A stretch of DNA of 64,000 nucleotides, from positions 237,555-301,554 of the forward strand of contig NZ_LMSC01000007.1 of NCBI RefSeq assembly GCF_001428025.1. Reading direction: 5' to 3'. The notes under the pieces are model-generated. The model made no database searches. It saw only the letters and a program-made list of their open reading frames with translations, and was not told where the DNA came from. Shown in pieces: positions 26,142 to 35,515 of this stretch. The position numbers and the translations under genes are program-made. Source of the stretch: Phycicoccus sp. Soil748 (GTDB lineage Bacteria > Actinomycetota > Actinomycetes > Actinomycetales > Dermatophilaceae). The stretch's first letter is position 1, and each line of letters begins with the position of its first letter.

Positions 26142-27303
26142 CGAACAATACCTCTTCGTACATCCTTGCGACCTTTAGAGTGTCGAAATCCTGTACTCTA
26201 CGGGAGTTCTCCGCCCGCAACTCCTGCCAACGGTCTCTCTCCGTGAGCAGCATGGCCAGGCGGTCGGCGAATGCATGCGGATCGTCCTTGGATACGACGT
26301 ACCTCTGTTGAAGCCTTCCAAGGATGTCACCGGAACCCCCTGCGTCGGTTGTAACCACGGGTAGGCCGCTCGCCATAGCCTCCAGCATCACGCGCGGGAA
26401 CCCCTCCGCGTGGCTAGGCTGAATAAAGACATCTGCAGCTGCATAGAGCTTCTCGACCTCTGTATTGGGTTGCTCTCCAATCGAGTGCACGTGGCGGCGA
26501 AGGCCACCGTCCCGTGCTTGGTCCATGAGTTTCGGGAGGTCTGGACCCCCGCCGACAATCAGGAGATGCGTGTCGTCCAATAGGTCAAGGCGCCGCAGAT
26601 GGTGAAGCGCGTAAGGGAGATAATCAAGCGTCCGGCGCACCGGGGACAGTCGGTGAACGAACAGCAAGACGATGCTGTGTTCGGGAATCTGCAGTTGCTC
26701 CCTCAGGGCAGCCCGTGCGGACTCTCGGGCGTTGGGGGTTGTTCCCTGAAAGCGACGGACAACGACATCGTTGTACAGTACGCGAATTTTTTCTCGGCGC
26801 ACTCCGTGAGAGGCGTAGTAAGCGGCCATGTGTTCGGGACCGGTAACAAAAGTGTGGCAGTACCTCCACACCAAGCGAGTTGGAAAATAAGTTCGCGCCC
26901 ACCATTTGAGTTTGTTAATGCTGCGAGGTTGCGACTTGTCGAATTCAAGTGTGGTTCCGCTCAACCAAAAGTACACTCGGCCACGGCGGCCCAACGCCAG
27001 AATCGTCGCTAGAGCGCTAAACGAGGCGATGCGAACGAAAGCGGTGCTAAACCCCTTTGCTCGCGCCCGTCGAACCTCACGAACAAGCCACATCCACCGA
27101 AGTGCGGGGTGCAGAGGAGTGCGCGGATGCCGCACTTCGATACCAGTGCCGAGGAAGAGTGGGTCGTCGGCCTTCTCGATGAGCAATCTGATCTCAATCC
27201 CTCGCCGCACCAGAGCCTCCAGGAGCGGCAGGACATGATTAAAGTGGCTCGCGCTTCGCGCCGAATAATGGTTGAGCACATAGATTAGTCGTTTATCTGT
27301 CAC
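26134..27303 (-). CDS. Glycosyltransferase, GT4 family
   Basis: A 389-residue GT-B glycosyltransferase starting with GTG at 27303. The acceptor half begins RLIYVLNHYSARSASHFNHV; the donor half has FVHRLSPVRRTLDYLPYAL, LLIVGGGPDLPKLM and AEGFPRVMLEAMASGLP (E-x7-E near residue 298) with TTDAGGSGDI. It overlaps the flippase gene upstream and the next transferase downstream, so all are read from one transcript. Confidence 0.88.
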   Translation of the reverse strand: MTDKRLIYVLNHYSARSASHFNHVLPLLEALVRRGIEIRLLIEKADDPLFLGTGIEVRHPRTPLHPALRWMWLVREVRRARAKGFSTAFVRIASFSALATILALGRRGRVYFWLSGTTLEFDKSQPRSINKLKWWARTYFPTRLVWRYCHTFVTGPEHMAAYYASHGVRREKIRVLYNDVVVRRFQGTTPNARESARAALREQLQIPEHSIVLLFVHRLSPVRRTLDYLPYALHHLRRLDLLDDTHLLIVGGGPDLPKLMDQARDGGLRRHVHSIGEQPNTEVEKLYAAADVFIQPSHAEGFPRVMLEAMASGLPVVTTDAGGSGDILGRLQQRYVVSKDDPHAFADRLAMLLTERDRWQELRAENSRRVQDFDTLKVARMYEEVLFDG

Positions 27304-28679
27304 TCAACTTCACCCTGTCTGGTATTCGCGCAGCCGCCGGCCTGAGGCGTGCGGGTGGATTCTTGCCGTGATGGACTGACTGGGAACATTGACGCGCTGG
27401 ATACAGCATTTTTCCAAAACACTGCAAGACCGATGGCGATCGTAAGGTTTAGAGTCGCAAGCGCCGCCAGCCTCATCTTCAAGTCGGTGAAGTGCACGAT
27501 GAGGACGGAGGTACAGCCGAGTGTGATCACGGCCTCCATCGCGACCGCGCCCAACCGGACGCCCGGGCGGCCCATTGCGGCGGCGAAGACCTTCGTCCAC
27601 GAGAAGGCGGATCTTACAAGTCCACCCGCAGCGAAGATGGTGGCGGGCAGTGCGACAGAAGCATACTCATGACCGTACATGATGGCGATGAGCCTCGACA
27701 TCAACGGTGAGAGTACGAGAAGCCCCAGGAGGCCGACGCCTAAGACGGTGATGGTCATTCGCTGAACGAGTCTTGTGATGGCGTCCCTGTCACCAGAGGC
27801 GGCCGCGTGCGCTATCCGGGGAAACGATTGTGTTGAAAGGGGGCTGAAAGCGGTTTGTGCAACCCGCCCGGGCGCTTGGGCAACTTTCAGGAATGCCGTC
27901 AGGGCGGGCCCCCCGAGAAGACCACTCATAGCAAGGACTCCTGACTCGGAGCCGAGTGCTAGAGAGGATGAGGCTGACGTAGAGAACAGGAAGCGGTAGA
28001 AACCTTCAGGGACTGGGGGTTGCGCGTTCTTGGGTGAGTGACGAGCTGGCGATAGGTGTCCTCTACACGTTATCCAGAGCCACACAAGTTGTACGCACGC
28101 TCCGGCCACCGTCGCTGAAAGATATCCTCGCGCGCCGGCGACGACTGTGCCGAGGACGAGCAAGGCAGAAGTGGCAAGGGACGCATAGAATGAAACCCTG
28201 CTGTAATGCGCTAAATTGTCGCTGATTGCGAACCCAGCTCGAAGTGTGCCGGTCGCCGTACCTAAGCCAGCGGCGGCGAGCGACAAAGTCAGGAATTCGG
28301 GGTCGAGGACATGAGTTCGGGGGAGCGCGGACGTGAGCCAGAGCGCAACTGACAATACTGAAACGGAAATGCCGAACATCAGGTCCAGGCGCACTATTCT
28401 CCAGAAGAAAAGTTGAGCCTCCTGCTTGGCTGACCGTGCAATGAGGGGATAGTAGCGCTGTGCTGCGTCTTCGAAACGAACGTCGAGGATTATCATGACC
28501 AGGGCTGCAATCGCTTGCGCGAATACGACACGTCCGACCTGCGGCACGTCCTCCCGTCGCGTCAGAATCAGGAAGGCCGCCATGGAAGCCACGGTCGATA
28601 GCTGGTTGCTGGCGGAAAGCCAAGTGAAATCCTTGACAAAGCTGCTATTGAGTCGTCGCGCGAGAAACCGCCTAAGCAC
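27300..28679 (-). CDS. Wzx-like polysaccharide flippase (MOP superfamily)
   Basis: A 459-residue protein with about 12 to 14 hydrophobic segments, for example MAAFLILTRREDVPQVGRVV early on, LDVRFEDAAQRYYPLI, and LGVGLLGLLVLSPLMSRLIA, the usual layout of a Wzx-type exporter of lipid-linked repeat units. The GTG at 28679 was chosen because GGAG lies eight bases before it; an in-frame TTG at 28709 has no such site. It overlaps both neighbouring glycosyltransferase genes. With the WecA-like, CapD-like and Wzy-like genes nearby it supports a Wzx/Wzy assembly route. Confidence 0.82.
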   Translation of the reverse strand: MLRRFLARRLNSSFVKDFTWLSASNQLSTVASMAAFLILTRREDVPQVGRVVFAQAIAALVMIILDVRFEDAAQRYYPLIARSAKQEAQLFFWRIVRLDLMFGISVSVLSVALWLTSALPRTHVLDPEFLTLSLAAAGLGTATGTLRAGFAISDNLAHYSRVSFYASLATSALLVLGTVVAGARGYLSATVAGACVQLVWLWITCRGHLSPARHSPKNAQPPVPEGFYRFLFSTSASSSLALGSESGVLAMSGLLGGPALTAFLKVAQAPGRVAQTAFSPLSTQSFPRIAHAAASGDRDAITRLVQRMTITVLGVGLLGLLVLSPLMSRLIAIMYGHEYASVALPATIFAAGGLVRSAFSWTKVFAAAMGRPGVRLGAVAMEAVITLGCTSVLIVHFTDLKMRLAALATLNLTIAIGLAVFWKNAVSSASMFPVSPSRQESTRTPQAGGCANTRQGEVE

Positions 28680-29790
28680 TGGGGTGGCTCCAGTTCTGGC
28701 GGCGCCCAATTACGGCGCTGTGGTGCTCGATTGCCCTTTCGTATGCTCCCATGACGCGTTGCGCTTGGTTCGGCCAGTCCAAATGAGCGACAGCCTCACT
28801 GGCTAAGGTGCCCAACCGCCGGAGTTGTTCGGCGTCGGTTAGGCATCGAAGAATAAGATCTGAGAGGGACTTCGTGTCCAACGGGTCGAATACAACGTAT
28901 GAATCCGACCGTGGGATGGCTGAACCGGGCGTGGCTTCGGAGGAAACGAGACATGCCGTTCCCAACGCCATGGCCTCGAGAAGGGCAGTGGGTACGCCCT
29001 CGCCCTTCGAGGCAAGGCGGCGGGAGGCGATGATAAACAGGTCAGAGGCTTGCACGTGCTCGTAGACGCGCTCCCGAGGAAGTTGGCCATGGAATGAGAT
29101 ACGCGGATCTCCGGCCGCCTGGATCTCCAGCTGCTGTCGAAGGGGGCCGTCACCAATTATGTCCAAGTGCACCAGAATGTTTGTCGGTAGAGATCTAACA
29201 GCTGCAATTACCGTCTCTACATTCTTGACCGCGTCCAAAGATCCGACGCAAGTGATATGGCCAGGCTTCCTGGGAGCCTCAACCGCCGCTAGCATGCCGC
29301 GATTGACGCCGCTCGACATCGTGACGATGCGTGAATCGGGGACGCCGCAACCCAACAAGTCTTCATGAACGTTATCGCCCAGTGCGATGAAAGCGCCGAT
29401 ATTCCGAAACGCCAACCGCGACAGCCTCGAGTATCGAGGATTCAGCTGTCCATGCACGGTAAGGACTGTTGGGGCCGCAGGACTCCAGCGTCGGCTAATC
29501 CACCAGGCCTCCGCAAGGTCACCGTGGGCGTGGATGAGGTCATATCCGCGGCTCATATGACGAGTGGCCGCGGCCGCAAACAGGAATGTCCTAGACAGGC
29601 CCCGGAACTGACGCGCGACGCTGGGAAGCATTATCTGCTGGGACTGTCCGTCCAACCCGCCGTCGCCAGCGCTGTATAACAAAGTCACTTCGTGGCCCAT
29701 TGCCACCTGCGCTCTTGTAAGTTCCGCTACGTGCACCTCCTTGCCGCCGCGCAAGGGAAGGGTGCGTTCGGCAATCCGCAAGATCTTCAT
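28672..29790 (-). CDS. Glycosyltransferase, GT4 family
   Basis: A 372-residue GT-B glycosyltransferase. It starts MKILRIAERTLPLRGGKEVH, with the usual glycine-rich acceptor loop. LIHAHGDLAEAWW and TVLTVHGQLNP are typical of the first half. ITCVGSLDAVKNVETVIAAV, LDIIGDGPLRQQLE and GEGVPTALLEAMALGTA (E-x7-E near residue 262) mark the donor half. The ATG at 29790 was preferred over an in-frame TTG at 29820. It lies 103 bp after the WecA-like gene, the only clear gap in the minus-strand operon. Confidence 0.88.
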   Translation of the reverse strand: MKILRIAERTLPLRGGKEVHVAELTRAQVAMGHEVTLLYSAGDGGLDGQSQQIMLPSVARQFRGLSRTFLFAAAATRHMSRGYDLIHAHGDLAEAWWISRRWSPAAPTVLTVHGQLNPRYSRLSRLAFRNIGAFIALGDNVHEDLLGCGVPDSRIVTMSSGVNRGMLAAVEAPRKPGHITCVGSLDAVKNVETVIAAVRSLPTNILVHLDIIGDGPLRQQLEIQAAGDPRISFHGQLPRERVYEHVQASDLFIIASRRLASKGEGVPTALLEAMALGTACLVSSEATPGSAIPRSDSYVVFDPLDTKSLSDLILRCLTDAEQLRRLGTLASEAVAHLDWPNQAQRVMGAYERAIEHHSAVIGRRQNWSHPSA

Positions 29791-29893
29791 TGGCTTACCG
29801 TTGCCACAGTTGATATCCAACTAAAGGTAGCCGGTGCGAGTAAGACGTCGTCACCGTGCGGTAAGGAATTGGGGACGCAAGAGGTTGAATGCT

Positions 29894-30835
29894 TCATTGA
29901 CTCCGCTTAGCCGTGAGTAGGTTCGGCAGCATCAAGTAGAGGGCTACGGCACAGATTGTAAATAGGGTCGCCAGCGCGCGGGGTGTTAGCGCCCACATCG
30001 CCGCGGACGCTGCTGCTACGAGAGCGATGCTAAGCGCCACTGCTACGTGGCTTACGCCGACATCACCGGTCAGTCGCTGGTAGGCGTGCTCGCGGTGGGC
30101 TTCCATGAGCGAGACTCCCCGCGCGGCTCGACTCAGCACAACGGTCCCAGTGTCAGCAAGATAGAGAACCAAGGGGGCGATAAGGACTACGGGGGAGGCT
30201 TTGGTGGCTAAGCCCACAACCACGGCCGCTGCAATTAGGCCGCCAAAAAGGTAGCTGCCGACGTCCCCGAGGAAAAGCCGGGCTGTCGGGGCGTTCCATG
30301 GGAGGAACCCGAAAGCAGCACCAGCCGCCGCTGCGCCGAGGACCCATACTGGTGGTGCGTTCGCCGAGACACCGGCGAGCCAAGCTGTTACACCCCAAAC
30401 GCCCATACTGAAGCCGGTGATGCCATTGATGCCGTCCATGAAGTTCACGACATTGACGATGACGGGTGCCACGAGCGCGCCTATCGGAATCAGCCAGCCT
30501 CCGCCCGCCGCGACTCCCATTACGGTCCCAGCGCCCACCTGACCGGCGAGGCGCAGCACAGGGGCGAGTCCCGCGCGGTCGTCGGCGAATCCGATGGCCG
30601 CCAAGCCCAGGGCTGCGCCGGCAGCTAACCAAGGCACTGGTAGGCCCATGATGTGGGACACCATGAACGCGACCACTACGCCAAGAACGCAGGACAAGCC
30701 TCCACCACGGGGTGTGGGGGTCCTATGAGAGGAACGGTGGTTGGGGACATCGAGTATGCCGCGGTTAATAAGTGCCCATCGTATTACCGGCGCAGTGGCG
30801 AGGGTCACGATCAGGCTGATCAGGAACGGGATCAC
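29894..30835 (-). CDS. Undecaprenyl-phosphate sugar-1-phosphate transferase (WecA/WbpL-like)
   Basis: A 313-residue polytopic membrane transferase of the MraY/WecA/WbpL superfamily. It would start repeat-unit synthesis by moving a sugar phosphate from a UDP-HexNAc to the lipid carrier. Motifs: PNHRSSHRTPTPRGGGLS, GFADDRAGL, VNVVNFMDGINGITGF, LFLGDVGSYLFGG and EAHREHAYQRL. The GTG start at 30835 overlaps the stop of the CapD-like gene, so the dehydratase and this transferase are coupled, as is common in such loci. Confidence 0.9.
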   Translation of the reverse strand: MIPFLISLIVTLATAPVIRWALINRGILDVPNHRSSHRTPTPRGGGLSCVLGVVVAFMVSHIMGLPVPWLAAGAALGLAAIGFADDRAGLAPVLRLAGQVGAGTVMGVAAGGGWLIPIGALVAPVIVNVVNFMDGINGITGFSMGVWGVTAWLAGVSANAPPVWVLGAAAAGAAFGFLPWNAPTARLFLGDVGSYLFGGLIAAAVVVGLATKASPVVLIAPLVLYLADTGTVVLSRAARGVSLMEAHREHAYQRLTGDVGVSHVAVALSIALVAAASAAMWALTPRALATLFTICAVALYLMLPNLLTAKRSQ

Positions 30836-32661
30836 GCGCTGACTCTCGTGTCCTTTGGTTGGTCGACGGTAGCCTCGCAGCGCATCCAGTCGGCTGCACG
30901 CTTGTGGGTCTTGAGCGACTCTCGCCGGGCACCTTCGGAGTCGATGGCGGGCACCTCAACGCTGTAGACCAGCTCGTGCGAGGTCTGCTTGCGGTCCTCA
31001 TGGGGAGAAAACAGCTCCTCGCCGAGCTTCTCGCCTGAGCGCAGACCTGTAAAGACGATCTCGATGTCCTTACGCCCCGACATGCGGATGAGGGTGTGCG
31101 CGACGTCGACAATCTTCACCTGCTCGCCCATCTCCAGCACCATGACCTCACCGTCGGAGCCAATGGTCGACGCCTGGAGCACGAGCTGGCACGCCTCGGG
31201 GATGAGCATGAAGTACCGCTCGACGTCGGGGTGGGTGACCGTAACGGGGCCGCCGCGCTCGATCTGGGCCGTGAACGCGTGGACGACCGAACCACGCGAG
31301 CCCAGCACGTTGCCGAACCGCACGGAGACGTACTGACCGGCGAAACGCGCCGCGAAGTCAGCCGTAAGGCGCTCAGCCACTCGCTTGCTGTAGCCGAGCA
31401 CGCAACTGGGATTCGCCGCCTTATCGGTCGAGATGTTGACGAAGGTGCCGACGCCCACGTTCGCGGCCGCAGTCAGCACATTCAGCGTGCCCAGCACGTT
31501 GGTCTTCCACGCCTCCAGCGGGTAGGACTCGAGCAGAGGCAAGTGCTTGAGCGCGGCTGCGTGGAAGACGATGTCGGGCTTGGTCGTCGAGAAGACGTGC
31601 TCCATCGTTTCGGTGTCGCGGATGTTGCCCAGAATGATCTGGTCACTGTCGAGCAGCCCGTGGCCGTCGAGGCTCATCTGGGTGGCCTGCAAACCGGACT
31701 CGTCACGGTCGAGCAGGTAGAGCTTGTCGGGGCCGAAGCGGGCGATCTGGCGGCACAGCTCCGAGCCGATCGAACCGCCGGCGCCGGTGACGAGCACCTT
31801 CTTGCCCGCGATCTGGTCGGCGATCGCAGCCATGTCGAGCTCGACGGGTCGGCGGCCGAGGAGGTCGGCGACATTGACGTCGCGCAGGTCGCCGGCGGTG
31901 GGGCGGCCACCCATGATCTCGCTGATCTTAGGAAGCACCAGGACATCGAGCCCGGCGTCGGTTGCCAGCTCGGTGATGTCGCGGATCGTGCTGGCCGCTG
32001 CCAAGGGCAGGGCGATGATCAGGGTGCTGGCGTCGTACTTGTCTGCGACCGCGGCCATCTCCCGACGGGTGCCGCGCACCCGGATGCCCTCCATGCGCAG
32101 CCGAGCCTTAGACCGGTCGTCATCCAGTAGGGCCACAGGGTGGAAGCCGCTGTGCTGGTCGCGGATAAGGCTGCGGGTGAGGCGCTGGCCAGCCTCGCCA
32201 GCCCCGAAGATGAGGACCTTCTTCTCCTCGCCCTCGGCGTCCTGCCGGCGGGACCGCCACGATCGGATGATGAACCTGATGGCGAACATCCCCACCATGG
32301 CAAACGCGCCAGCGGTGATTGGCACGCTGCGCGGCACACCGTCCACCAGGTGACGCGAGAAGGTGACAAGGATCAACACGATCGTCGTCAGGGCCGCAGT
32401 CCGTCCGACGTCGCGGGTCTCCTCGAAGGAGCCGCGGTCGTGACCTACGGCGTACGGCCCCACAACCGCGCCGACCACGAGGTGAACCAGCACAGCGATC
32501 GCGCAGGCACTGCCTACCCCGCGGGTGAGCACTAGAACCGTGGAGAAGTCGTAACGCATCCACGCGGCGCCGAGAACGGCGCCAACCCAGATGATGACGT
32601 CGCCAATCGCCCACACCCAACGGTGCATGCGCTGCCGCCGTGCGCTCCCCCCACTTCCCAC
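30832..32661 (-). CDS. Membrane UDP-GlcNAc 4,6-dehydratase (CapD/WbpM/FlaA1-like)
   Basis: A 609-residue long-form dehydratase. Four or so membrane helices occupy about residues 10-135, followed by a first nucleotide-binding fold (VLIFGAGEAGQRLTRSL) and a second, catalytic SDR domain with VLVTGAGGSIGSELCRQI, HAAALKHLPLLE, NISTDKAANP and LGYSKRVAERL. It would convert UDP-GlcNAc to a 4-keto-6-deoxy sugar for the polysaccharide. The GTG at 32661 was chosen because AAAGGGAGAA precedes it at good spacing; more upstream frames lack one. It is first in the minus-strand operon and divergent from the surface-protein gene. Confidence 0.9.
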   Translation of the reverse strand: MGSGGSARRQRMHRWVWAIGDVIIWVGAVLGAAWMRYDFSTVLVLTRGVGSACAIAVLVHLVVGAVVGPYAVGHDRGSFEETRDVGRTAALTTIVLILVTFSRHLVDGVPRSVPITAGAFAMVGMFAIRFIIRSWRSRRQDAEGEEKKVLIFGAGEAGQRLTRSLIRDQHSGFHPVALLDDDRSKARLRMEGIRVRGTRREMAAVADKYDASTLIIALPLAAASTIRDITELATDAGLDVLVLPKISEIMGGRPTAGDLRDVNVADLLGRRPVELDMAAIADQIAGKKVLVTGAGGSIGSELCRQIARFGPDKLYLLDRDESGLQATQMSLDGHGLLDSDQIILGNIRDTETMEHVFSTTKPDIVFHAAALKHLPLLESYPLEAWKTNVLGTLNVLTAAANVGVGTFVNISTDKAANPSCVLGYSKRVAERLTADFAARFAGQYVSVRFGNVLGSRGSVVHAFTAQIERGGPVTVTHPDVERYFMLIPEACQLVLQASTIGSDGEVMVLEMGEQVKIVDVAHTLIRMSGRKDIEIVFTGLRSGEKLGEELFSPHEDRKQTSHELVYSVEVPAIDSEGARRESLKTHKRAADWMRCEATVDQPKDTRVSA

Positions 32662-32676
32662 CCGCGTTCTCCCTTT

Positions 32677-32686
32677 GTCCGTTCGG
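32677..32686 (-). promoter_or_regulatory. Partial copy of the recurrent motif (CCGAACGGAC)
   Basis: On the minus strand, CCGAACGGAC followed by AAAGGG, 15 bases before the GTG of the CapD-like gene. It matches the first ten bases of the copy at 32831 but lacks the GAG end, and it sits next to the ribosome binding site, so it may be chance. Confidence 0.2.
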
Positions 32687-32830
32687 CGCCGAATGCCCGC
32701 ATGAGTGTAGGTCATGTCCAGTGGCCTGAGGCGACGCGTCGCCAAGGGCTGGACATCAGCCACCGTGGCAAAGCCGCAGGTCAGGCACGGCCTGTTCGGA
32801 CGACGTGGGCCGAGGGGCGCCGAAAATCAA

Positions 32831-32843
32831 CCGAACGGACGAG
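32831..32843 (+). promoter_or_regulatory. Recurrent motif CCGAACGGACGAG, copy 3
   Basis: CCGAACGGACGAG, one base different from copies 1 and 2, located 109 bases before the ATG of the sortase-sorted surface protein and 170 bases upstream of the divergent CapD-like gene. Confidence 0.4.
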
Positions 32844-32952
32844 GGTCGGTGCAAGCGGGGTCCTTCAGGCTGGCGAAGTGCACGAGACAACCCTGATCAA
32901 TGGTACGTTTCGCGCGAACGCTCACCGATTCTTGTACGAGGGGAAAACAACC

Positions 32953-33492
32953 ATGCGCGGTATGAAAGCTGCTGCAGTGACCATCGGCCTTTCTGCCGCT
33001 CTGACCGGAAGCGCCATCAGCTTCGCCGGACCCGCGAGCGCGGCGGACTGCGTGGGCGGCTACCCGCCCGCCTCGTGCACCCTGACGATCAGCGACAGCC
33101 AGGTCGTGGTGGGCCAGAAGGTCAGCTACCGCGGTACGGGTTACTCCCCGAAGGAGACGGCGACTGCAACGGTGCACTCGACTCCCGTCGTCGTCGACAC
33201 CACGAAGGTGTCACCTGCGGGTGTGGCCAAGGGCAGCTTCAAGGTGCCCCAGGTCTCCCTCGGACAGCACACCCTGACCGTGGTGGGTGCCACCTCCGGC
33301 GTCGAGAAGTCGGTCACCTTCACCGTCGTGGCCGCCCCGGCTGCATCCGCGGTTCCGTCCGGCAATGGCTCCCTCGCCTTCACCGGATCTGACACGTTCA
33401 AGGCCGCTGGTACCGGTGGCCTCCTGCTCATCGGTGGTGCGGCGATGCTCATGGCGAGCAAGCGGCGCAAGCGCGTCAACGCTACCGCCTGA
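32953..33492 (+). CDS. Secreted surface protein with class E-type sortase signal (LAFTG)
   Basis: A 179-residue exported protein. A signal peptide (MKAAAVTIGLSAALTGSAIS, then FAGPASA) is followed by a small beta-rich domain with an early cysteine pair (ADCVGGYPPASC). The C-terminus has LAFTGSD, a hydrophobic stretch (GGLLLIGGAAMLMA) and a basic tail (SKRRKR), the layout of a cell-wall sorting signal. LAxTG is the form used by class E sortases of high-GC actinobacteria. The ATG at 32953 is preceded by GAGGGG. No sortase gene is in the window. It is followed nine bases later by the DUF4012 gene. Confidence 0.85.
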   Translation: MRGMKAAAVTIGLSAALTGSAISFAGPASAADCVGGYPPASCTLTISDSQVVVGQKVSYRGTGYSPKETATATVHSTPVVVDTTKVSPAGVAKGSFKVPQVSLGQHTLTVVGATSGVEKSVTFTVVAAPAASAVPSGNGSLAFTGSDTFKAAGTGGLLLIGGAAMLMASKRRKRVNATA

Positions 33493-33500
33493 GTTCCATT

Positions 33501-35270
33501 GTGAAGCCGGTTCGACGCCGCCGGCTCCGTAATGCCGGACTTGCCACAGCGATCGTTGTGGTTCTTTACGTCATCGTCCTCGGCTATATAGCCCTCCAGA
33601 CCGACCGCCACCTGCGCAATGCGCAGGCGGCGGTCGGCTTGTTGAGGACATCCGTGACGCGCGTGGATTCGACCTCGGCGACGTTGGATGGACAGCTGCG
33701 CATCCTGCAGCATGAGGCGGCTGCTGCCCACCAAGCAACGCGAACACTTCCTTGGAGGTTGGCCACAGGTGTGCCTGTGCTCGGTCGACCGTTCTCTACG
33801 GTGCAGGGCGCCGCCACAGCAGTGGACGGCGTTGCGCGCTCAGTGATTCCCCCAGTTGTGAGTGCTCGCGACACGGTGCTGCACACTGATCTCAGAAGGG
33901 CGGGCGGAGGCATCGACCTCGGCCCGGTGATGAAGGTGGAGGGCCCGCTTGGCCGGGCAGGGCAAGCGGCGGAGGGGCTCGCGGCTGGCGTCCGCGCGCT
34001 TCCCGTTAGCCGCATCGGCCCTGTGGACCGTGGCCGGACCCGGCTGATCGAACAGCTCGAGTCCTTGACGGGACAGCTGCATGCGGTTCACGACGTGACG
34101 AGAGTGCTACCCCCGATGCTCGGCGCGCAGGGGTCGCGCCGCTACCTGTTGGCATTCCAGAACAATGCCGAGGCCAGGGGCGCCGGTGGCCTGCCCGGCG
34201 TATACGCCATCGTGCAAGCGGATCGGGGGAAGCTCTCGATCGTGCGCTATGGAGTACCCGGCGACTTCAAGGGGATCAGGGTCCCGGTGTCGGGGCTCAG
34301 CCAGGGTTACGAGGGCCACTACGCAGGGGCTGATCCAGGTCGGTACTTCGGAAACACCACGGTCAGCCCGCACTTCCCCGACGGTGCCCGGCTGTTGATG
34401 CGGTATTACAACGCCAAGACCGGAAAGGGCTTGGACGGCGCTGCGGCCATTGACCCCACCGTCTTGTCTCTGCTGCTCGGCGTCAGTGGACCGGCATCCC
34501 TTCCTGATGGCGCGACGGTCTCCTCCGCCAACGTCGTTGCCCTAACGGAGCGGGATGCCTATCAGAAATTCGCGGACCCTGATGAGCGCAAGCGGTACCT
34601 GATCGGGGTGGCCAAGGCCGCCGCTGATCAGATCCTTCGCGCGCTCCCCGCCCAGCCGACGGAGTCCGTCCTCGCACTGAGGACGGCGACGTCGCAGCGC
34701 CGACTGCTGATATACAGCACGCGGGCCGGCGAGCAAGGTGTTCTCGCTTCGCATGCTGTGGGTGGGGCGTTGAGCGACACCAAGAACTTGTTCTCTGGCG
34801 TCGTCATCAACAATGCGGGCGGTAACAAGCTCGACTACTACCTCGCGCGAAGTGTCATTTATCAAGGCGCGCCATGCGGTGGCCTCCCCTCGCACGAGGC
34901 CATAGTCACCATCCGCCTTACCAACCGCGCTCCAAAGTCCGGGTTGAGCAACTATGTGGCCGGGCGCGAAGACCACTCGCCGGTGTCGACGGTCAGGGGA
35001 AGCAACCTGTTACTGGTGGGCTACTTCGCCACGAAGGGTGCAGCGTTCTCGGACGCCACGCTGGACGGGAAGCAAGCGCTGTTGGCGGTTGACTCCGAGC
35101 GAGGACGGCCGGTCTTTACCGCGAGCGTGGAGATCAAGCCCGGTCAGACTCGCATCCTGCGCATGAAGATCGCAGAGCCGGTCACAGCGCGCGGTCCGGT
35201 GACCACCCTGGTCCAGCCGCTGGTCCTCCCGCAGACGACCACGCTGAGGCCCGGCGCTGGCTGCGAGTAA
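33501..35270 (+). CDS. DUF4012 domain membrane-anchored protein
   Basis: A 589-residue protein with one membrane anchor near the N-terminus (GLATAIVVVLYVIVLGYIAL) and a large predicted extracellular part. The stretch RRYLLAFQNNAEARGAGGLPG and YDPAVLSLLLG-like IDPTVLSLLLGVSGPASLPDG are the hallmarks of DUF4012, a family often found in actinobacterial polysaccharide loci. The function is unknown. It starts with GTG at 33501, nine bases after the surface-protein gene, so both are likely cotranscribed. Confidence 0.87.
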   Translation: MKPVRRRRLRNAGLATAIVVVLYVIVLGYIALQTDRHLRNAQAAVGLLRTSVTRVDSTSATLDGQLRILQHEAAAAHQATRTLPWRLATGVPVLGRPFSTVQGAATAVDGVARSVIPPVVSARDTVLHTDLRRAGGGIDLGPVMKVEGPLGRAGQAAEGLAAGVRALPVSRIGPVDRGRTRLIEQLESLTGQLHAVHDVTRVLPPMLGAQGSRRYLLAFQNNAEARGAGGLPGVYAIVQADRGKLSIVRYGVPGDFKGIRVPVSGLSQGYEGHYAGADPGRYFGNTTVSPHFPDGARLLMRYYNAKTGKGLDGAAAIDPTVLSLLLGVSGPASLPDGATVSSANVVALTERDAYQKFADPDERKRYLIGVAKAAADQILRALPAQPTESVLALRTATSQRRLLIYSTRAGEQGVLASHAVGGALSDTKNLFSGVVINNAGGNKLDYYLARSVIYQGAPCGGLPSHEAIVTIRLTNRAPKSGLSNYVAGREDHSPVSTVRGSNLLLVGYFATKGAAFSDATLDGKQALLAVDSERGRPVFTASVEIKPGQTRILRMKIAEPVTARGPVTTLVQPLVLPQTTTLRPGAGCE

Positions 35271-35515
35271 CTCCTACCGACGCGTCCCTGTCTCCTGTGA
35301 CCCCCACGCTGCGGATGCCGCGTGCGGCGTTGAGTGTGGGCTGGAGATGCGCTGTCGTCCTCATGCGTGATCACGCTTCCGGTGTGAGGGTGGTCGTTCG
35401 GCCCCTGCACGCGACGCGCCAGCCCGCGGCGCGTGTGGGGGTCTCCTTTGTGGTGGTCGGTGGCATCCAGGGAACCCGCGGCGTCACCGCCGCCTCATAT
35501 GGGAGGATTCGGCCC

